Shown here piece after piece: positions 17,121 through 26,299 of a stretch of DNA of 64,000 nt. The DNA is from Planctomycetaceae bacterium (GTDB taxonomy: Bacteria; Planctomycetota; Planctomycetia; Planctomycetales; Planctomycetaceae). The stretch's first letter is position 1. Every line of letters begins with the position of its first letter. The DNA is taken from positions 1 through 64,000 of the forward strand of contig JAKFVC010000136.1 in the NCBI GenBank assembly GCA_021732415.1, in the 5' to 3' direction. The position numbers and the translations under genes were made by a program. Below the pieces are notes generated by a model, which saw nothing but the letters and a program-made list of their open reading frames with translations, was not told where the DNA came from and made no database searches.

Positions 17121-19502
17121 TTAAACGCCGATTGCCGCCGGAGCTGATACCGGATCAGCACCGGCACCTAGGAATTGACTCATCGCGCGAGTCAGTTCCA
17201 GTTGGGCTTCTTTCTTGGCCTGTTCATTCAGCATCCGATAGAGCGGCAACATGCCATTCGCCAGTGCCCCTAACGCGGCCACATTATTGGTCAGAACTGA
17301 TGCCATGATCCCAAAGCCCATCGTGAACGCCCCCAGAATACAGAACGCGTTCGGGGCGAGGATCATGTACCAGCTGCGTCGGACGTTGCGATCGAGGTCG
17401 CTGGCGATGTCACGCAGTTCACACAGGCGGTGCAGGCTCGCCTCCATAAACACGATTTGTGCCGTGTCGGTCGCAATCGAAGACGCACCCCGCAGGGAGA
17501 TCGACACATTCGCCTTTTTCAGCGCAATCGAATCATTGATACCATCGCCGACAAAGCAGACCTTACGCCCCTGCTTCTGCAAGCGCTCCACATAGTCGGC
17601 CTTGTCGCCTGGCAGCACTCCCGCAAAGTATTCGTCCATCTGCAAGCTTTCCGCAAGCTTCCGGGTCGGGCCTTCGTGATCGCCGGAGATGATGGCAATG
17701 TGTTTGATGCCTCGTGCCCGCAGTCCCTTGATGATCTCGACAACCTCCGGCCGCTGCGGAATCAGCGTGCTGGTCTTATCGAATAGCACCGTATCAATAT
17801 CGTGCATCAATTCCAGAGCACGGCCATCCTTCACCAGAATCCCCTTGCTGGCACACAGGGCGAGCGACGTTAACATCGCCAGCGGGGCCGCCATGCGGAT
17901 CCCCGTACCAAAGTCGCGGTTCAACACTGCCACGGCACCTTGCGGCCCCAGCGTCGCCAGTCCCAGTGCAGACAAAGCCAACGTAGGAACAACCGCCCGA
18001 TCGGCCATCTTTTCGCCTTTGTACTGGCTGCCCAGCTTGTAACCTGCCGAGTCTTTCAGGATCTGGGCAATCTTGGCAGAGGCGGTGTCGGTTCCCGCTT
18101 TCTCCACTTCGACAAACACTTTGCCGGCCACCGTTAGCGTACTGGCGAACACTCGGTCGCCGGCGGCTTTCTCCGTGGGAGTCGACTCCCCAGTCAATGC
18201 GTGCTGGTCGACCATCGCCAGACCTTCTTTGACGAGGCCATCGACGGGGACAGACTCCCCCGTATGGACAACGATGACATCACCCGGATGCAAGTCTTCC
18301 AACGAGATCTCGACTTCGTGACCATCTTTCCAAAGTTTGACGAATTGCGATTGCTTGCCGAAGGCCTGGATCAGCAGGCGTTTCGAGTCGTCCTGGGTCT
18401 TCGCGACCAGCATCCTCCCGAAGCTCAAACACAAGCCGAGCACCGACCCCGCGAAAATCTGCCCCGTGATTACGCAGCCCGTCACGACGATCGCGTCCAG
18501 GATATCCACGCCGAGGCGCCATTCATGGACCGCGACGTGGAAGGCACTTTTGAAGGTCGTGATCGACGTAAATAAGTAGAGCGCGCCAGCCACCGGCAGT
18601 AGCACAGGGAACATGAACTGTGTCAGGGCCGCCAGGGGAACCGACGTGACTGCGAGCGGGAAATCCAAGTCGAGCGGGTCCAATTCCGGCGGGATCTCGG
18701 TTTTCGCGAGGGCCCGCTCGATGATCGTCAGCACCTGGTCTCGGCGTAGGGCGCGAGTGTTGTACTTCAGGACCAGAGTACCCCGGCCGGGGTGCATGTG
18801 ATACGAATCGATCCCCAGGACGCTCATCAATTCGCGTTCAATTGCCTGACAGACGCTTTTCCGCCGATACAGAAACGGATGCTTGAGCTTCATGCGGCCA
18901 GGAACTTCCTGCAGCATCTGCCACGGCTGATGCTGGATCTGGGCCAGTTGCGACGCACGGCTGGCCGAGCGACTCGGCGGCGTTGAAACAGTGGGCTCGA
19001 TGGTCGGCAGCAATGCCTCGAAGTCGGGTTCACGCCGCGCCGGTAATCGGTTCCGTGCGTTGTGACCGTGAGCCCCATTTCCATTCCCGTTTCCATCGGA
19101 ACCTCGAGTTCCAGAGGCCGTTCTGGGGGCGATGAGGGCCGCAGTCGTTGGACCAGGGGATCCGAAGTTACCATCGATCCCAGCACTCAGATTGAGCGAC
19201 TGCTTCGCATTCTCGCGAGATCGAGCAAGCGGGGCGGCCTCGACTCCGTTGATCTTTCGCAGCCGGCTGGACACAGCGCGCAGGAATGCCACTGCCGAAG
19301 TCCCCGAGTGCCGTATCTCGGCGACATGCGGCGCGTCGGCGGTTGTTCCGAGTATCACTGAGACTTGAGCCCGTGGATCAGCGTCGAGCACACACGCCAA
19401 GAAGGCATTCGTCGTGGAACCTTTCAGGTCACCAAACAACGTTCTGCTCTGGATCCGCAGTCGGCCCGCTCCTGGACAAGTAATCGCAACGTCGTTCATC
19501 AC
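17121..19502 (-). CDS. P-type ATPase-like membrane protein lacking the N domain
   Basis: A 793-residue protein built like a heavy-metal P1B ATPase but altered. Two HMA-like domains are visible (around residues 10-90 and 195-265, the second starting VPGRMKLKHPF), separated by a Gly/Asn-rich linker. Membrane helices start near 285. An actuator domain carries ALTGES (436-441). The phosphorylation site reads FDKTSTL (574-580) instead of DKTGTL. Only about 30 residues later comes ISGDHEGPT (605-613), so the nucleotide-binding domain, normally over 100 residues at this point, is absent. GDGIND (652-657) is kept. The usual Cys-Pro-Cys metal site is replaced by a RMAAPLAML stretch without cysteine. 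ATP-driven transport is therefore doubtful; a chaperone, sensor or phosphatase role is possible. It leads an operon of small unknown proteins. Confidence 0.85.
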   Translation of the reverse strand: MMNDVAITCPGAGRLRIQSRTLFGDLKGSTTNAFLACVLDADPRAQVSVILGTTADAPHVAEIRHSGTSAVAFLRAVSSRLRKINGVEAAPLARSRENAKQSLNLSAGIDGNFGSPGPTTAALIAPRTASGTRGSDGNGNGNGAHGHNARNRLPARREPDFEALLPTIEPTVSTPPSRSASRASQLAQIQHQPWQMLQEVPGRMKLKHPFLYRRKSVCQAIERELMSVLGIDSYHMHPGRGTLVLKYNTRALRRDQVLTIIERALAKTEIPPELDPLDLDFPLAVTSVPLAALTQFMFPVLLPVAGALYLFTSITTFKSAFHVAVHEWRLGVDILDAIVVTGCVITGQIFAGSVLGLCLSFGRMLVAKTQDDSKRLLIQAFGKQSQFVKLWKDGHEVEISLEDLHPGDVIVVHTGESVPVDGLVKEGLAMVDQHALTGESTPTEKAAGDRVFASTLTVAGKVFVEVEKAGTDTASAKIAQILKDSAGYKLGSQYKGEKMADRAVVPTLALSALGLATLGPQGAVAVLNRDFGTGIRMAAPLAMLTSLALCASKGILVKDGRALELMHDIDTVLFDKTSTLIPQRPEVVEIIKGLRARGIKHIAIISGDHEGPTRKLAESLQMDEYFAGVLPGDKADYVERLQKQGRKVCFVGDGINDSIALKKANVSISLRGASSIATDTAQIVFMEASLHRLCELRDIASDLDRNVRRSWYMILAPNAFCILGAFTMGFGIMASVLTNNVAALGALANGMLPLYRMLNEQAKKEAQLELTRAMSQFLGAGADPVSAPAAIGV

Positions 19503-19745
19503 ATGGCCCCGGTGGGTGGTTCCAACTCAAATCAGTTGGCGGCGCTGCCTATTGCGACAACCAGTCACAATAGAGCAACGATGTCAGCGCGATCATGGAA
19601 GCGCCCGTGCCGTTCATTCCCACATCGCATCCACAAATTTCCGCAGTCGACTTTGCAAGACGCGGTTCAGAGTGCGGATGAAGCGCCGGAACAGCGCGTT
19701 TGCTGCCGACGCCCGCTCTAATCAACACAATTGAATGCCGCGATC

Positions 19746-20156
19746 CTAAGTGGGGGCCAATGCCACTGCACCAGTTTCGGCGACCAGCAGATCTTCCGGC
19801 GATTTGGTGGCCGCGGGATTGGTTGTGATGGTCCGTGTGAACCAGGCATCGACCTTGGACGACGCGTCGGAGCTGCCGGCGATCAATCCACGTACGACGG
19901 GATTGTTTTTTGGGATGTAATGACAGACGAAAAAGACCGGAAAACAAACGCCAAACGACAGCGTATAACCAGTCGCGTAGACGAACTTCTCGGCGAATTT
20001 GACTGGTCCGGAGACTCCACAGGACACCCACGCGGTAAGAACCCGGCCATTGGTCTGCCCGTTTGCCGAGCTATTCAAATGATCGGCCGTGGCGTCCATC
20101 TGGTCTGCACCTTCTGTCAGGAAGTCCGAGATGGGCTGTGCGTTTTCCGTTTCCAT
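19746..20156 (-). CDS. Hypothetical protein with a hydrophobic centre
   Basis: A 136-residue protein of unknown family. The N-terminal 40 residues are polar, the centre (FVYATGYTLSFGVCFPVFFV) could be one membrane helix, and the C-terminus is Ala/Thr-rich. It lies 243 bases upstream of the ATPase-like gene on the same strand and may belong to that group. The start at 20156 is the only good ATG. Coding status is likely but not certain. Confidence 0.55.
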   Translation of the reverse strand: METENAQPISDFLTEGADQMDATADHLNSSANGQTNGRVLTAWVSCGVSGPVKFAEKFVYATGYTLSFGVCFPVFFVCHYIPKNNPVVRGLIAGSSDASSKVDAWFTRTITTNPAATKSPEDLLVAETGAVALAPT

Positions 20157-20679
20157 GTCAAATGTTCCAAAAAATTGTGAGTAATTCGCAGCTCCATCCG
20201 CCGGGAATATCCGTTTTCAAAGTCGTCTAACGGGGCTCACTATAGGTCGAGCTTCTGCGATTACCGCGGGACAAACGATGCTCTCCGGCGGTGGAAAATC
20301 CAGAATGTACAGGTCCTCGATCAACAGAAACTTTGTAAGGCTGATAGACGACCCTTCAGTAGAGAATGCAGGTTGCATGCCGAATTGTCAGAATGAATTG
20401 CTTCGAGTCAAATCCGTTCGGTTGCGTCGAATATTCTGCGTATTCATGAGCGCCCCGCCAGTTGTCGCCGGCAGATCTGTGCTGCAATGCGCAATGGACG
20501 AGCCGAAGTGAGCGTTTCTGTCACAGGGGGGCTGTTGCGGATATAAGACGCGAAATCCAACTTGTCCACGGTCTTGTGCAAGACGGTATCGATGGTTGAA
20601 CGCTAGATAGATTATTAGCGCGTTCAACTGCAAGGGGTGCTGCGATTTACTTTAACGCATAACTATAAAACGGCTTGCG
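20157..20679. other. Gene-free stretch
   Basis: About 520 bases between the 136-residue gene and the globin-coupled kinase. Small open frames exist on both strands but show no recognisable domain, and no ribosome site supports them. No promoter match of the sigma-54 type was found facing the minus-strand genes. Confidence 0.5.
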
Positions 20680-21945
20680 TTAGTGGGCCGGTGGGCTGAC
20701 GGGGGGCACTGCGGCGGGCAACCGGAGTTCGAAAGTGGCACCTTGGCCGGGGGGGCTGGTGGCGGTTAACTTTCCCCGATTCCGTTCCACAATCGAGCGT
20801 GAAATCGCGAGTCCCAGGCCAATTCCCCGCGCCTTGGTCGTGAAGAAGGGCTCCATGACCTGGTGCAGAAGTTCTGGCGGAATTCCGTGCCCCGTATCGG
20901 TGACCTGGAAATTCACATGCCCATTCACCTGGCTGAGCGTGATCGACAATACGCCACCATTCGGCATCGCGTCGCGGGCATTGTGAATCAGATTGGCGAT
21001 GACGATCCGAATCTGATCTTCGTCCCCTTGGGCGTGTGGCAGATCGGGGGAACACACCAATTGTACTTGAATCGAGGGGGGGAGTGCGGCATCTTCGACT
21101 GCCCGTCCGATGCAGGCTTCGGGAGAAAATGTTTGCAAATTCGGGTTCGGAAGTTTCGTGAAGCTGGAGAGTGCTGCAATCACATTGTCGGCGACTTCGA
21201 CTTGTTTCCCGATGCGTTTCAAGTGCTCAGCCAGTTTCTCTGGTGTGACCAGACGCGCATTCTGCAGGAAGTACACCGAGGTCTTGATGACATTCAGCGG
21301 ATTTCGCATTTCATGAGCGATGCCGCCTGTGACTTGCCCTAAGGCTGCAAAACGCTCGGAACGCTGTAACTTGGCGAGGTATTCAGACTGATACGCACTC
21401 GTAATGATCGCAAATTCGAGGTCGAGTAGCTTGCGCAGCGAGGCTAACGTTTTTCGCAAATCCTCCTGGGTTCCCGTCCAGTTCTGCTCCAGCAATTCGA
21501 CCAGCCGGCCGCGCATGCGAGATAACGCGGCGTCGGCATAGAGTTGATCGAGTCCGATCTCGACATGGCGATAACCGACCTTCCAGCGTCGTAGAATGTA
21601 CTCCTGCTCGTAGGGTCCGCTCAGCAGCTCACGCACCCAGGCGTGTAATGTCCGCTTCAACCGTTCGATCTGTGCTGTCCCGCCGGTGATGACCTTTACA
21701 GCTTCCGGAAACTGCTCGATTGTGGAATAGAAGTCTTCGATCACGGGCCCGAGATGGGGCAGCAGGACCGTCTCAGCGGCCCTGACGTGGGACGCATCGT
21801 CCTCCTGCCAGCCGATGTATCGCTGCAATGTCTTGTATCGTTCAACGATCAGAGCCGTGTCCACGTGTGTTGCTTTCTTGGTCAGGTCGGGCAGAGTCTG
21901 GATCTGCTTTAAGTGAGCTTGCAGATCTCGATGACGCTCGGGCAA
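20680..21945 (-). CDS. Globin-coupled sensor histidine kinase
   Basis: A 421-residue soluble kinase. Residues about 25-185 form a protoglobin-type sensor: YIGWQEDDASHVRAAE, VIEDFYSTIEQFPEAV and WVRELLSGPYEQEYILRR, then VGYRHVEIGLDQLY, whose histidine is the expected proximal haem ligand. The kinase follows with H-box GGIAHEMRNPLNVIKTS, N-box LIHNARDAMPNGG, DTGHGIPPE and GIGLGLAISRSIVERN. Globin-coupled kinases sense oxygen (or NO/CO) through haem. Here it is the most direct oxygen sensor in the window and is a good partner for the NtrC-type regulator or the double receiver. A decayed copy of its 3' end lies at 15615-15745. Confidence 0.9.
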   Translation of the reverse strand: MPERHRDLQAHLKQIQTLPDLTKKATHVDTALIVERYKTLQRYIGWQEDDASHVRAAETVLLPHLGPVIEDFYSTIEQFPEAVKVITGGTAQIERLKRTLHAWVRELLSGPYEQEYILRRWKVGYRHVEIGLDQLYADAALSRMRGRLVELLEQNWTGTQEDLRKTLASLRKLLDLEFAIITSAYQSEYLAKLQRSERFAALGQVTGGIAHEMRNPLNVIKTSVYFLQNARLVTPEKLAEHLKRIGKQVEVADNVIAALSSFTKLPNPNLQTFSPEACIGRAVEDAALPPSIQVQLVCSPDLPHAQGDEDQIRIVIANLIHNARDAMPNGGVLSITLSQVNGHVNFQVTDTGHGIPPELLHQVMEPFFTTKARGIGLGLAISRSIVERNRGKLTATSPPGQGATFELRLPAAVPPVSPPAH

Positions 21946-22490
21946 ATACTACTCGGAGTCTCGGCTTCAGGCCGCATTCAATCGCTCGCCTCCGCGTTGA
22001 TGGACGTGCTTGATCAACTTTGTAACTCAAGTTGCGTACCACACCGCTGAATTATGGTGACATCAGCCGCGGGGAATCAATCTCGTCACGATTTCAGCCT
22101 GTTGCCCCCTGCTTTGGCTGTAGTTAAGCCTGATTTCTGGGTGGAATCGACTCCCTGCCCGATCCAACTGACTGAAGACGTCAGCGTGGAATTGAATGGC
22201 CTTGTTGTGGCAGTTCGGCGCGCTTGGAGTCGAGAACTGCGCTGAATCGCACACCGAGGATATCCCTGCGTCAGCGATTTCGCGGTGAACTACGGTCGAT
22301 TCGGTTCACTTTCTCAGCGAATGGTCCGTCAATGAAATATTTTCAAACTCCGGCATACAAGCTGCATTTTATGCCGGTCAATGAGCTGACGGCGTTCGCC
22401 ACGAACAAGGAGGGCACTCTCAGCGAAACGCGACCGCGGGCCAATGCCCCCGTCGCACTCTCACTTGCGAGTTTCAGGGAGGATTGTGCC
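21946..22490. other. Gene-free stretch with a csrA leader hairpin
   Basis: About 545 bases. A short hairpin (arms 22350-22357 and 22370-22377, CCGGCATA and its complement) lies 114 bases before csrA. A sequence like the GTGCG palindromes (CTGCGCTGAATCGCAC) is at about 22237-22252. A longer frame that would extend csrA upstream to 22224 has no family support. Confidence 0.45.
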
Positions 22491-22703
22491 ATGTTAGTAC
22501 TCAGCCGGAAGTTGAACGAGGAAATCGTCATTGCAGGCAATGTGCGGGTCAAGGTTCTGGAGATTAACGGCAGCTCGATTCGCCTGGGGATCGAAGCTCC
22601 GGCCCAAGTGCCCGTTCTCCGTAGCGAACTTGAATTGCGTGGCAATCAGTCTGTGCATGCGACTCGCCATTCCTTCGACCGTCAGCTGGTCGCCGCGAAA
22701 TAG
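22491..22703 (+). CDS. csrA: Carbon storage regulator CsrA
   Basis: A 70-residue CsrA/RsmA RNA-binding protein. It begins with the diagnostic MLVLSRKLNEEIVIAGNVRV and continues VLEINGSSIRLGIEAP, with a variable C-terminus. CsrA dimers bind GGA motifs in mRNA leaders and alter translation of carbon and motility genes. The start is fixed by family alignment and by GGGAGGA 8 bases upstream. That ribosome site itself contains GGA, so self-control is possible. It lies upstream of the hydrogenase operon but is separated from it by about 310 bases. Confidence 0.95.
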   Translation: MLVLSRKLNEEIVIAGNVRVKVLEINGSSIRLGIEAPAQVPVLRSELELRGNQSVHATRHSFDRQLVAAK

Positions 22704-23013
22704 ACGGGGGAAAATCAAGGCGCGAGAGGAAGATAAGAAGTCACGTACGGCAACGCTCCAGGACCACGGAATCCCCAGTTGATTGGCACCGTTGATTGAC
22801 ACCATAGTGCGGGCCCACGCCTGGGGTGCCTCCGTCAAGACTCTGAGGAGTGGCTTGACGGAGAGCCCCGGGCGTGTCTGTTGAAGGACTACCGCATTAC
22901 GATCCGCCGCGACATCTTCCCGGCCGGTTCTCGTAACTTTGCTTGACAGATCATGTACGCTGTGCAACAACCAATCTAGATCGATCGCATCTCTCTTTAC
23001 GGCAGTCGTCGAT
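22704..23013. other. Region upstream of the hydrogenase operon
   Basis: About 310 bases. A TTGACA hexamer at 22943-22948 has no acceptable -10 at 16-18 bases. No convincing sigma-54 site is present, so the promoter of the hydrogenase operon is unknown. Confidence 0.4.
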
Positions 23014-23520
23014 ATGAGTGTTCCAGACCCGTTACTGGTAGAAGAACTTTCCACGTCGCCGTTTGCTGCCGGTTGGCCGCATCGAATCGTCAGTGAGGTC
23101 GTTCCTATCTCCAGACAGGTGCTGTACCCGGCCGGTTCGATCATCTTCGAACAGAATGCCGTCAACCGAGATCTCTTTCTCATCTGCTCTGGGCTGGTGG
23201 GGCTCGATATGCGTGTCCCCGCACGGGGCAATGTCCGAATTCTGACATTAGCGGGCGGTGAATTGTTGGCGTGGTCCGCCCTTTTAGGTGATGGCCAGAT
23301 GACGGCGACGGCGACCGCTCTCGAACCGGTCCGAGCAATTGCCATTGATGGCTCTCGATTGTCGGACCTCTGCCAGCACCGCCCGGACATCGGTTTTCAC
23401 GTCATGACCCGGCTGGCTGAGTCCCTCTCTCACCGACTGACCGCCACGCGGTTACAATTGCTCGATTTATACTCCCATACGACGCCTCATGTATTAACAT
23501 TCGGAGCACGTGAGCATTAA
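23014..23520 (+). CDS. Cyclic nucleotide-binding domain protein of the hydrogenase operon
   Basis: A 168-residue protein with a Crp/Fnr-type cyclic nucleotide-binding beta-barrel (LYPAGSIIFEQNAVNRDLFL, then LTLAGGELLAWSALLGDGQM and ATALEPVRAIAIDGSRLSDL) and a following helix. It ends there, so the DNA-binding helix-turn-helix of true Crp/Fnr proteins is missing. It therefore is unlikely to be a transcription factor and more likely regulates the enzyme. The start at 23014 is preferred over 22939. Its stop codon is directly followed by the ATG of hydB, showing strong coupling. Similar proteins precede group 3b hydrogenase genes elsewhere, from memory. Confidence 0.85.
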   Translation: MSVPDPLLVEELSTSPFAAGWPHRIVSEVVPISRQVLYPAGSIIFEQNAVNRDLFLICSGLVGLDMRVPARGNVRILTLAGGELLAWSALLGDGQMTATATALEPVRAIAIDGSRLSDLCQHRPDIGFHVMTRLAESLSHRLTATRLQLLDLYSHTTPHVLTFGAREH

Positions 23521-24633
23521 ATGTCTACCTCTGCAGCCACGGAATTGTTCCTCGCTAAGCCCCATCTGCAGCAGCTTCTGAATGCATTGTCAGCGCGTGG
23601 CTATTGCATCATCGGACCAACGATCGATCAGTCGGCGATCGTTTATGCCGAAATCCGCACTGTAGATGAGTTGCCGCAAGGTTGGACCGATCAACAAGAA
23701 CCCGCGACGTATCGCCTGGTCCGCCGTGAAGACAATGCCTGGTTCGGGTATGCCGTGGGGCCGCACTCCTGGAAACGCTATCTGTTCCCGCCGTTCGCGA
23801 CCGTGGCCGTTGCCGACCGGACTGCTGCTGGCTGGCAGATGAGCACGCCCCACGAACCGGTGCCCAAATACGCATTCTTGGGTGTTCGGGCCTGCGAACT
23901 GGCGGCAATCAAAATTCAGGACAAGGTATTTCTCGAAGGGGCGTACGTCGATCCGATTTACCGTGCCCGCCGCGAGCAGGCCTTCGTGATCGCGGTGAAT
24001 TGTACGTCGGCGGGGGCGAATTGTTTCTGTACGTCGATGAACACCGGCCCGCGTTGTACCACGGGCTTCGACTTGGCACTGACCGAGCTGCCTGACGCAT
24101 TTCTGGTCGAAGTGGGCTCGGATTCAGGCGGCGAAGTTCTTGCCGAACTCCAGACACGTGTCGCTGATGTGGAAGAGCAGGCAGCGGCAGAGCGGGCGCG
24201 TCAGCAGGCTGTATCGCAGATCACTAAGCGGCTCGATACCACTGATATCCGGAATCTGCTGTTGACGAATTTGGAACATCCGCGCTGGGCGGAAGTCGCG
24301 ACCCGGTGTTTGTCGTGTACGAACTGCACGATGGTCTGTCCGACTTGTTTCTGTGCCTCGGTCAATGAAGTGAGTGATCTGCAGGGGGATCATGTCGAGC
24401 GACAGCGTCAATGGGATTCCTGTTTCAATCTGGACTTCAGCTACATGAACGGTGGCCATATTCGAAACGATATTCGATCACGCTATCGCCAATGGATGAC
24501 ACACAAACTGGCCTCCTGGATCGATCAGTTTGGAAGCTCAGGTTGCGTGGGCTGCGGGCGTTGCATCACGTGGTGTCCCGTCGGAATTGATCTCACTGAG
24601 GAAGTCGCCGCGATTCGTGGAGAGACGCCATGA
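23521..24633 (+). CDS. hydB: Group 3b [NiFe] hydrogenase, beta subunit (iron-sulfur)
   Basis: A 370-residue electron-transfer subunit related to the sulfhydrogenase beta subunit and anaerobic sulfite reductase subunit A. Its C-terminal half has two ferredoxin-like clusters: CLSCTNCTMVCPTCFC (around 262) and CVGCGRCITWCPVG (around 342). An extra cysteine group (CTSAGANCFC) occurs near 165. In this enzyme class it carries electrons between the NAD(P)-binding gamma subunit and the hydrogenase module. Its start directly abuts the upstream stop codon, and its end overlaps hydG by four bases (ATGA). Confidence 0.92.
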   Translation: MSTSAATELFLAKPHLQQLLNALSARGYCIIGPTIDQSAIVYAEIRTVDELPQGWTDQQEPATYRLVRREDNAWFGYAVGPHSWKRYLFPPFATVAVADRTAAGWQMSTPHEPVPKYAFLGVRACELAAIKIQDKVFLEGAYVDPIYRARREQAFVIAVNCTSAGANCFCTSMNTGPRCTTGFDLALTELPDAFLVEVGSDSGGEVLAELQTRVADVEEQAAAERARQQAVSQITKRLDTTDIRNLLLTNLEHPRWAEVATRCLSCTNCTMVCPTCFCASVNEVSDLQGDHVERQRQWDSCFNLDFSYMNGGHIRNDIRSRYRQWMTHKLASWIDQFGSSGCVGCGRCITWCPVGIDLTEEVAAIRGETP

Positions 24634-25505
24634 ACTCGTCGCCAGTGACCGCTCCCGCTCGGCCTCCGGTCCCGGAGAATCCGTGGCTTTCGCACACGGT
24701 CCGCATCGAGCAGATCGTGCCTGAGATCGCTGAAGTGGCTACGTACGAACTGGCCTTCGTCGATTCCACGATCGCAGCGACGTATCAATTCCAGCCGGGG
24801 CAGTTCAACATGCTGTATCTGCCCGGGGTCGGTGAGGTCGCGATCTCAATTAGCGCTGATCCTCGCTCGCGAGAACGATGGGCCCACACGATTCGAGTTG
24901 CGGGGAGTGTCACGCAATCACTGGCCAGACTCCAACCGGGAGCCACACTGGGGCTGCGAGGACCGTATGGTAACCCGTGGCCTGTGGCGGCGTGCGAGGG
25001 ACGTGATGTGATCCTGGTCGCCGGGGGAATCGGACTGGCCCCGCTACGCCCGGTCATCTATGAGCTGCTGGCCAACCGCAATCGGTATCGCAAAGTCACC
25101 GTGTTGGTCGGCGCACGGACGCCTGAAGGACTACTCTATCCCGGCCAATATGCTGATTGGAAAGCGGCGGGTATTGATCTGCAGACGACGGTCGACCGTG
25201 CTTCACCGGGCTGGTTGGGAAATGTGGGCGTGGTCCCGCAGTTGTTGGATCGCATGGCGTTGCCTGCGCCACAGGAAACGGTGCTGCTCGTGTGTGGTCC
25301 TGAAGTCATGATGCACTTCACCGTGAAGAGTGCCCAGCGGCGCGGTGTGCCGGTCGAAAACATCTGGTTGTCGTCCGAACGGAATATGCAATGTGCGGTC
25401 CGGCTCTGCGGGCACTGCCAACTGGGGCCGACATTTGTGTGTAAGGATGGTCCCGTATATCGCTTCGATCAGATTGCGCCGTTTTTGAAAGTGGAGGGCC
25501 TGTAA
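24630..25505 (+). CDS. hydG: Group 3b [NiFe] hydrogenase, gamma subunit (FAD/NAD(P)-binding)
   Basis: A 291-residue ferredoxin-NADP reductase-like subunit. An FAD-binding barrel (QFQPGQFNMLYLPGVGEVAI) is followed by the NAD(P)-binding fold (VILVAGGIGLAPLRPVIYEL) and a C-terminal [2Fe-2S] site with cysteines in MQCAVRLCGHCQLGPTFVCK. It exchanges hydride with NAD(P)H and passes electrons to HydB. It overlaps hydB by ATGA and is immediately followed by hydD with no gap, indicating a translationally coupled operon. Confidence 0.93.
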   Translation: MNSSPVTAPARPPVPENPWLSHTVRIEQIVPEIAEVATYELAFVDSTIAATYQFQPGQFNMLYLPGVGEVAISISADPRSRERWAHTIRVAGSVTQSLARLQPGATLGLRGPYGNPWPVAACEGRDVILVAGGIGLAPLRPVIYELLANRNRYRKVTVLVGARTPEGLLYPGQYADWKAAGIDLQTTVDRASPGWLGNVGVVPQLLDRMALPAPQETVLLVCGPEVMMHFTVKSAQRRGVPVENIWLSSERNMQCAVRLCGHCQLGPTFVCKDGPVYRFDQIAPFLKVEGL

Positions 25506-26294
25506 ATGTCGACCCGCCCGACACTCGCGGTGTTTAAATTCGCGTCGTGTGATGGCTGCCAGTTATCGCTGCTGGACGCGGAAGACGAGTTGCTGGCCGT
25601 GGCCGGAGCTGTCGATATCGCGTTCTTCCCCGAGGCTTCCAGTCGCATGTTGCCGGGTCCGTACGATATTGCGCTGGTCGAAGGATCGATTACCACGTCG
25701 CATGATGCCGAGCGAATTCAGGAAGTGCGTAAACAGTCACGTTTCCTGATGACGATTGGTGCGTGCGCGACGGCCGGTGGCATTCAGGCACTCCGCAACT
25801 GGGGCGACACGGCGGAATTTCTGCAGGCCGTGTATGCTCGGCCGGAATACATTTCGACGTTGGCCACATCTACGGCCATCGCCGATCATGTGACCGTCGA
25901 TTTCGAATTGCGTGGCTGTCCCATCAATCACCATCAACTCGTCGAAGTGCTGTCCTCCCTGATTGCTGGACGCCGGCCGCGCACGCCAACCCATAGTGTC
26001 TGTTTGGACTGTAAACGTCGCGGCACCGTATGTGTCACCGTTGCGCAGGGCATCCCGTGTCTCGGACCGGTCACGCAAGCCGGCTGCGGTGCGATCTGCC
26101 CGGCCTACGACCGTGGTTGCTACGGTTGTTATGGCCCTGTCAAACAGTGCAATTCGGAAAGCCTCGGGGATCACTTCATCGCCACGGGCAGTACACCAGG
26201 CGAACTCGTGCCTCTGTTCCGCAACTTCAATGGGTATGCACCCGAGTTCCGCGCCGAAAGTGATCGACTGGCCCGACGAGCAGAAGGAGTCTGA
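25506..26294 (+). CDS. hydD: Group 3b [NiFe] hydrogenase, delta (small) subunit
   Basis: A 262-residue small subunit of a cytoplasmic [NiFe] hydrogenase. It begins with the proximal cluster motif [13 protein letters not shown] and continues with [15 protein letters not shown], then [10 protein letters not shown]. Further cysteine groups follow in [26 protein letters not shown] and CYGCYGPV. No signal peptide or twin-arginine motif is present, which fits a cytoplasmic bidirectional enzyme rather than a membrane uptake hydrogenase. Its ATG directly follows the hydG stop codon. Confidence 0.93.
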   Translation: MSTRPTLAVFKFASCDGCQLSLLDAEDELLAVAGAVDIAFFPEASSRMLPGPYDIALVEGSITTSHDAERIQEVRKQSRFLMTIGACATAGGIQALRNWGDTAEFLQAVYARPEYISTLATSTAIADHVTVDFELRGCPINHHQLVEVLSSLIAGRRPRTPTHSVCLDCKRRGTVCVTVAQGIPCLGPVTQAGCGAICPAYDRGCYGCYGPVKQCNSESLGDHFIATGSTPGELVPLFRNFNGYAPEFRAESDRLARRAEGV

Positions 26295-26299
26295 CGCCG

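Noticed and set aside
22706-22722. GG-N10-GC spacing before the hydrogenase operon
   Set aside because: Neither -24 nor -12 element resembles the sigma-54 consensus beyond the GG and GC.
22943-22948. TTGACA as a -35 element of the hydrogenase operon
   Set aside because: No acceptable -10 hexamer at 16-18 bases downstream.
22494-23390. 298-codon minus-strand frame
   Set aside because: It runs antisense across csrA and the cNMP-binding gene, both recognised families.
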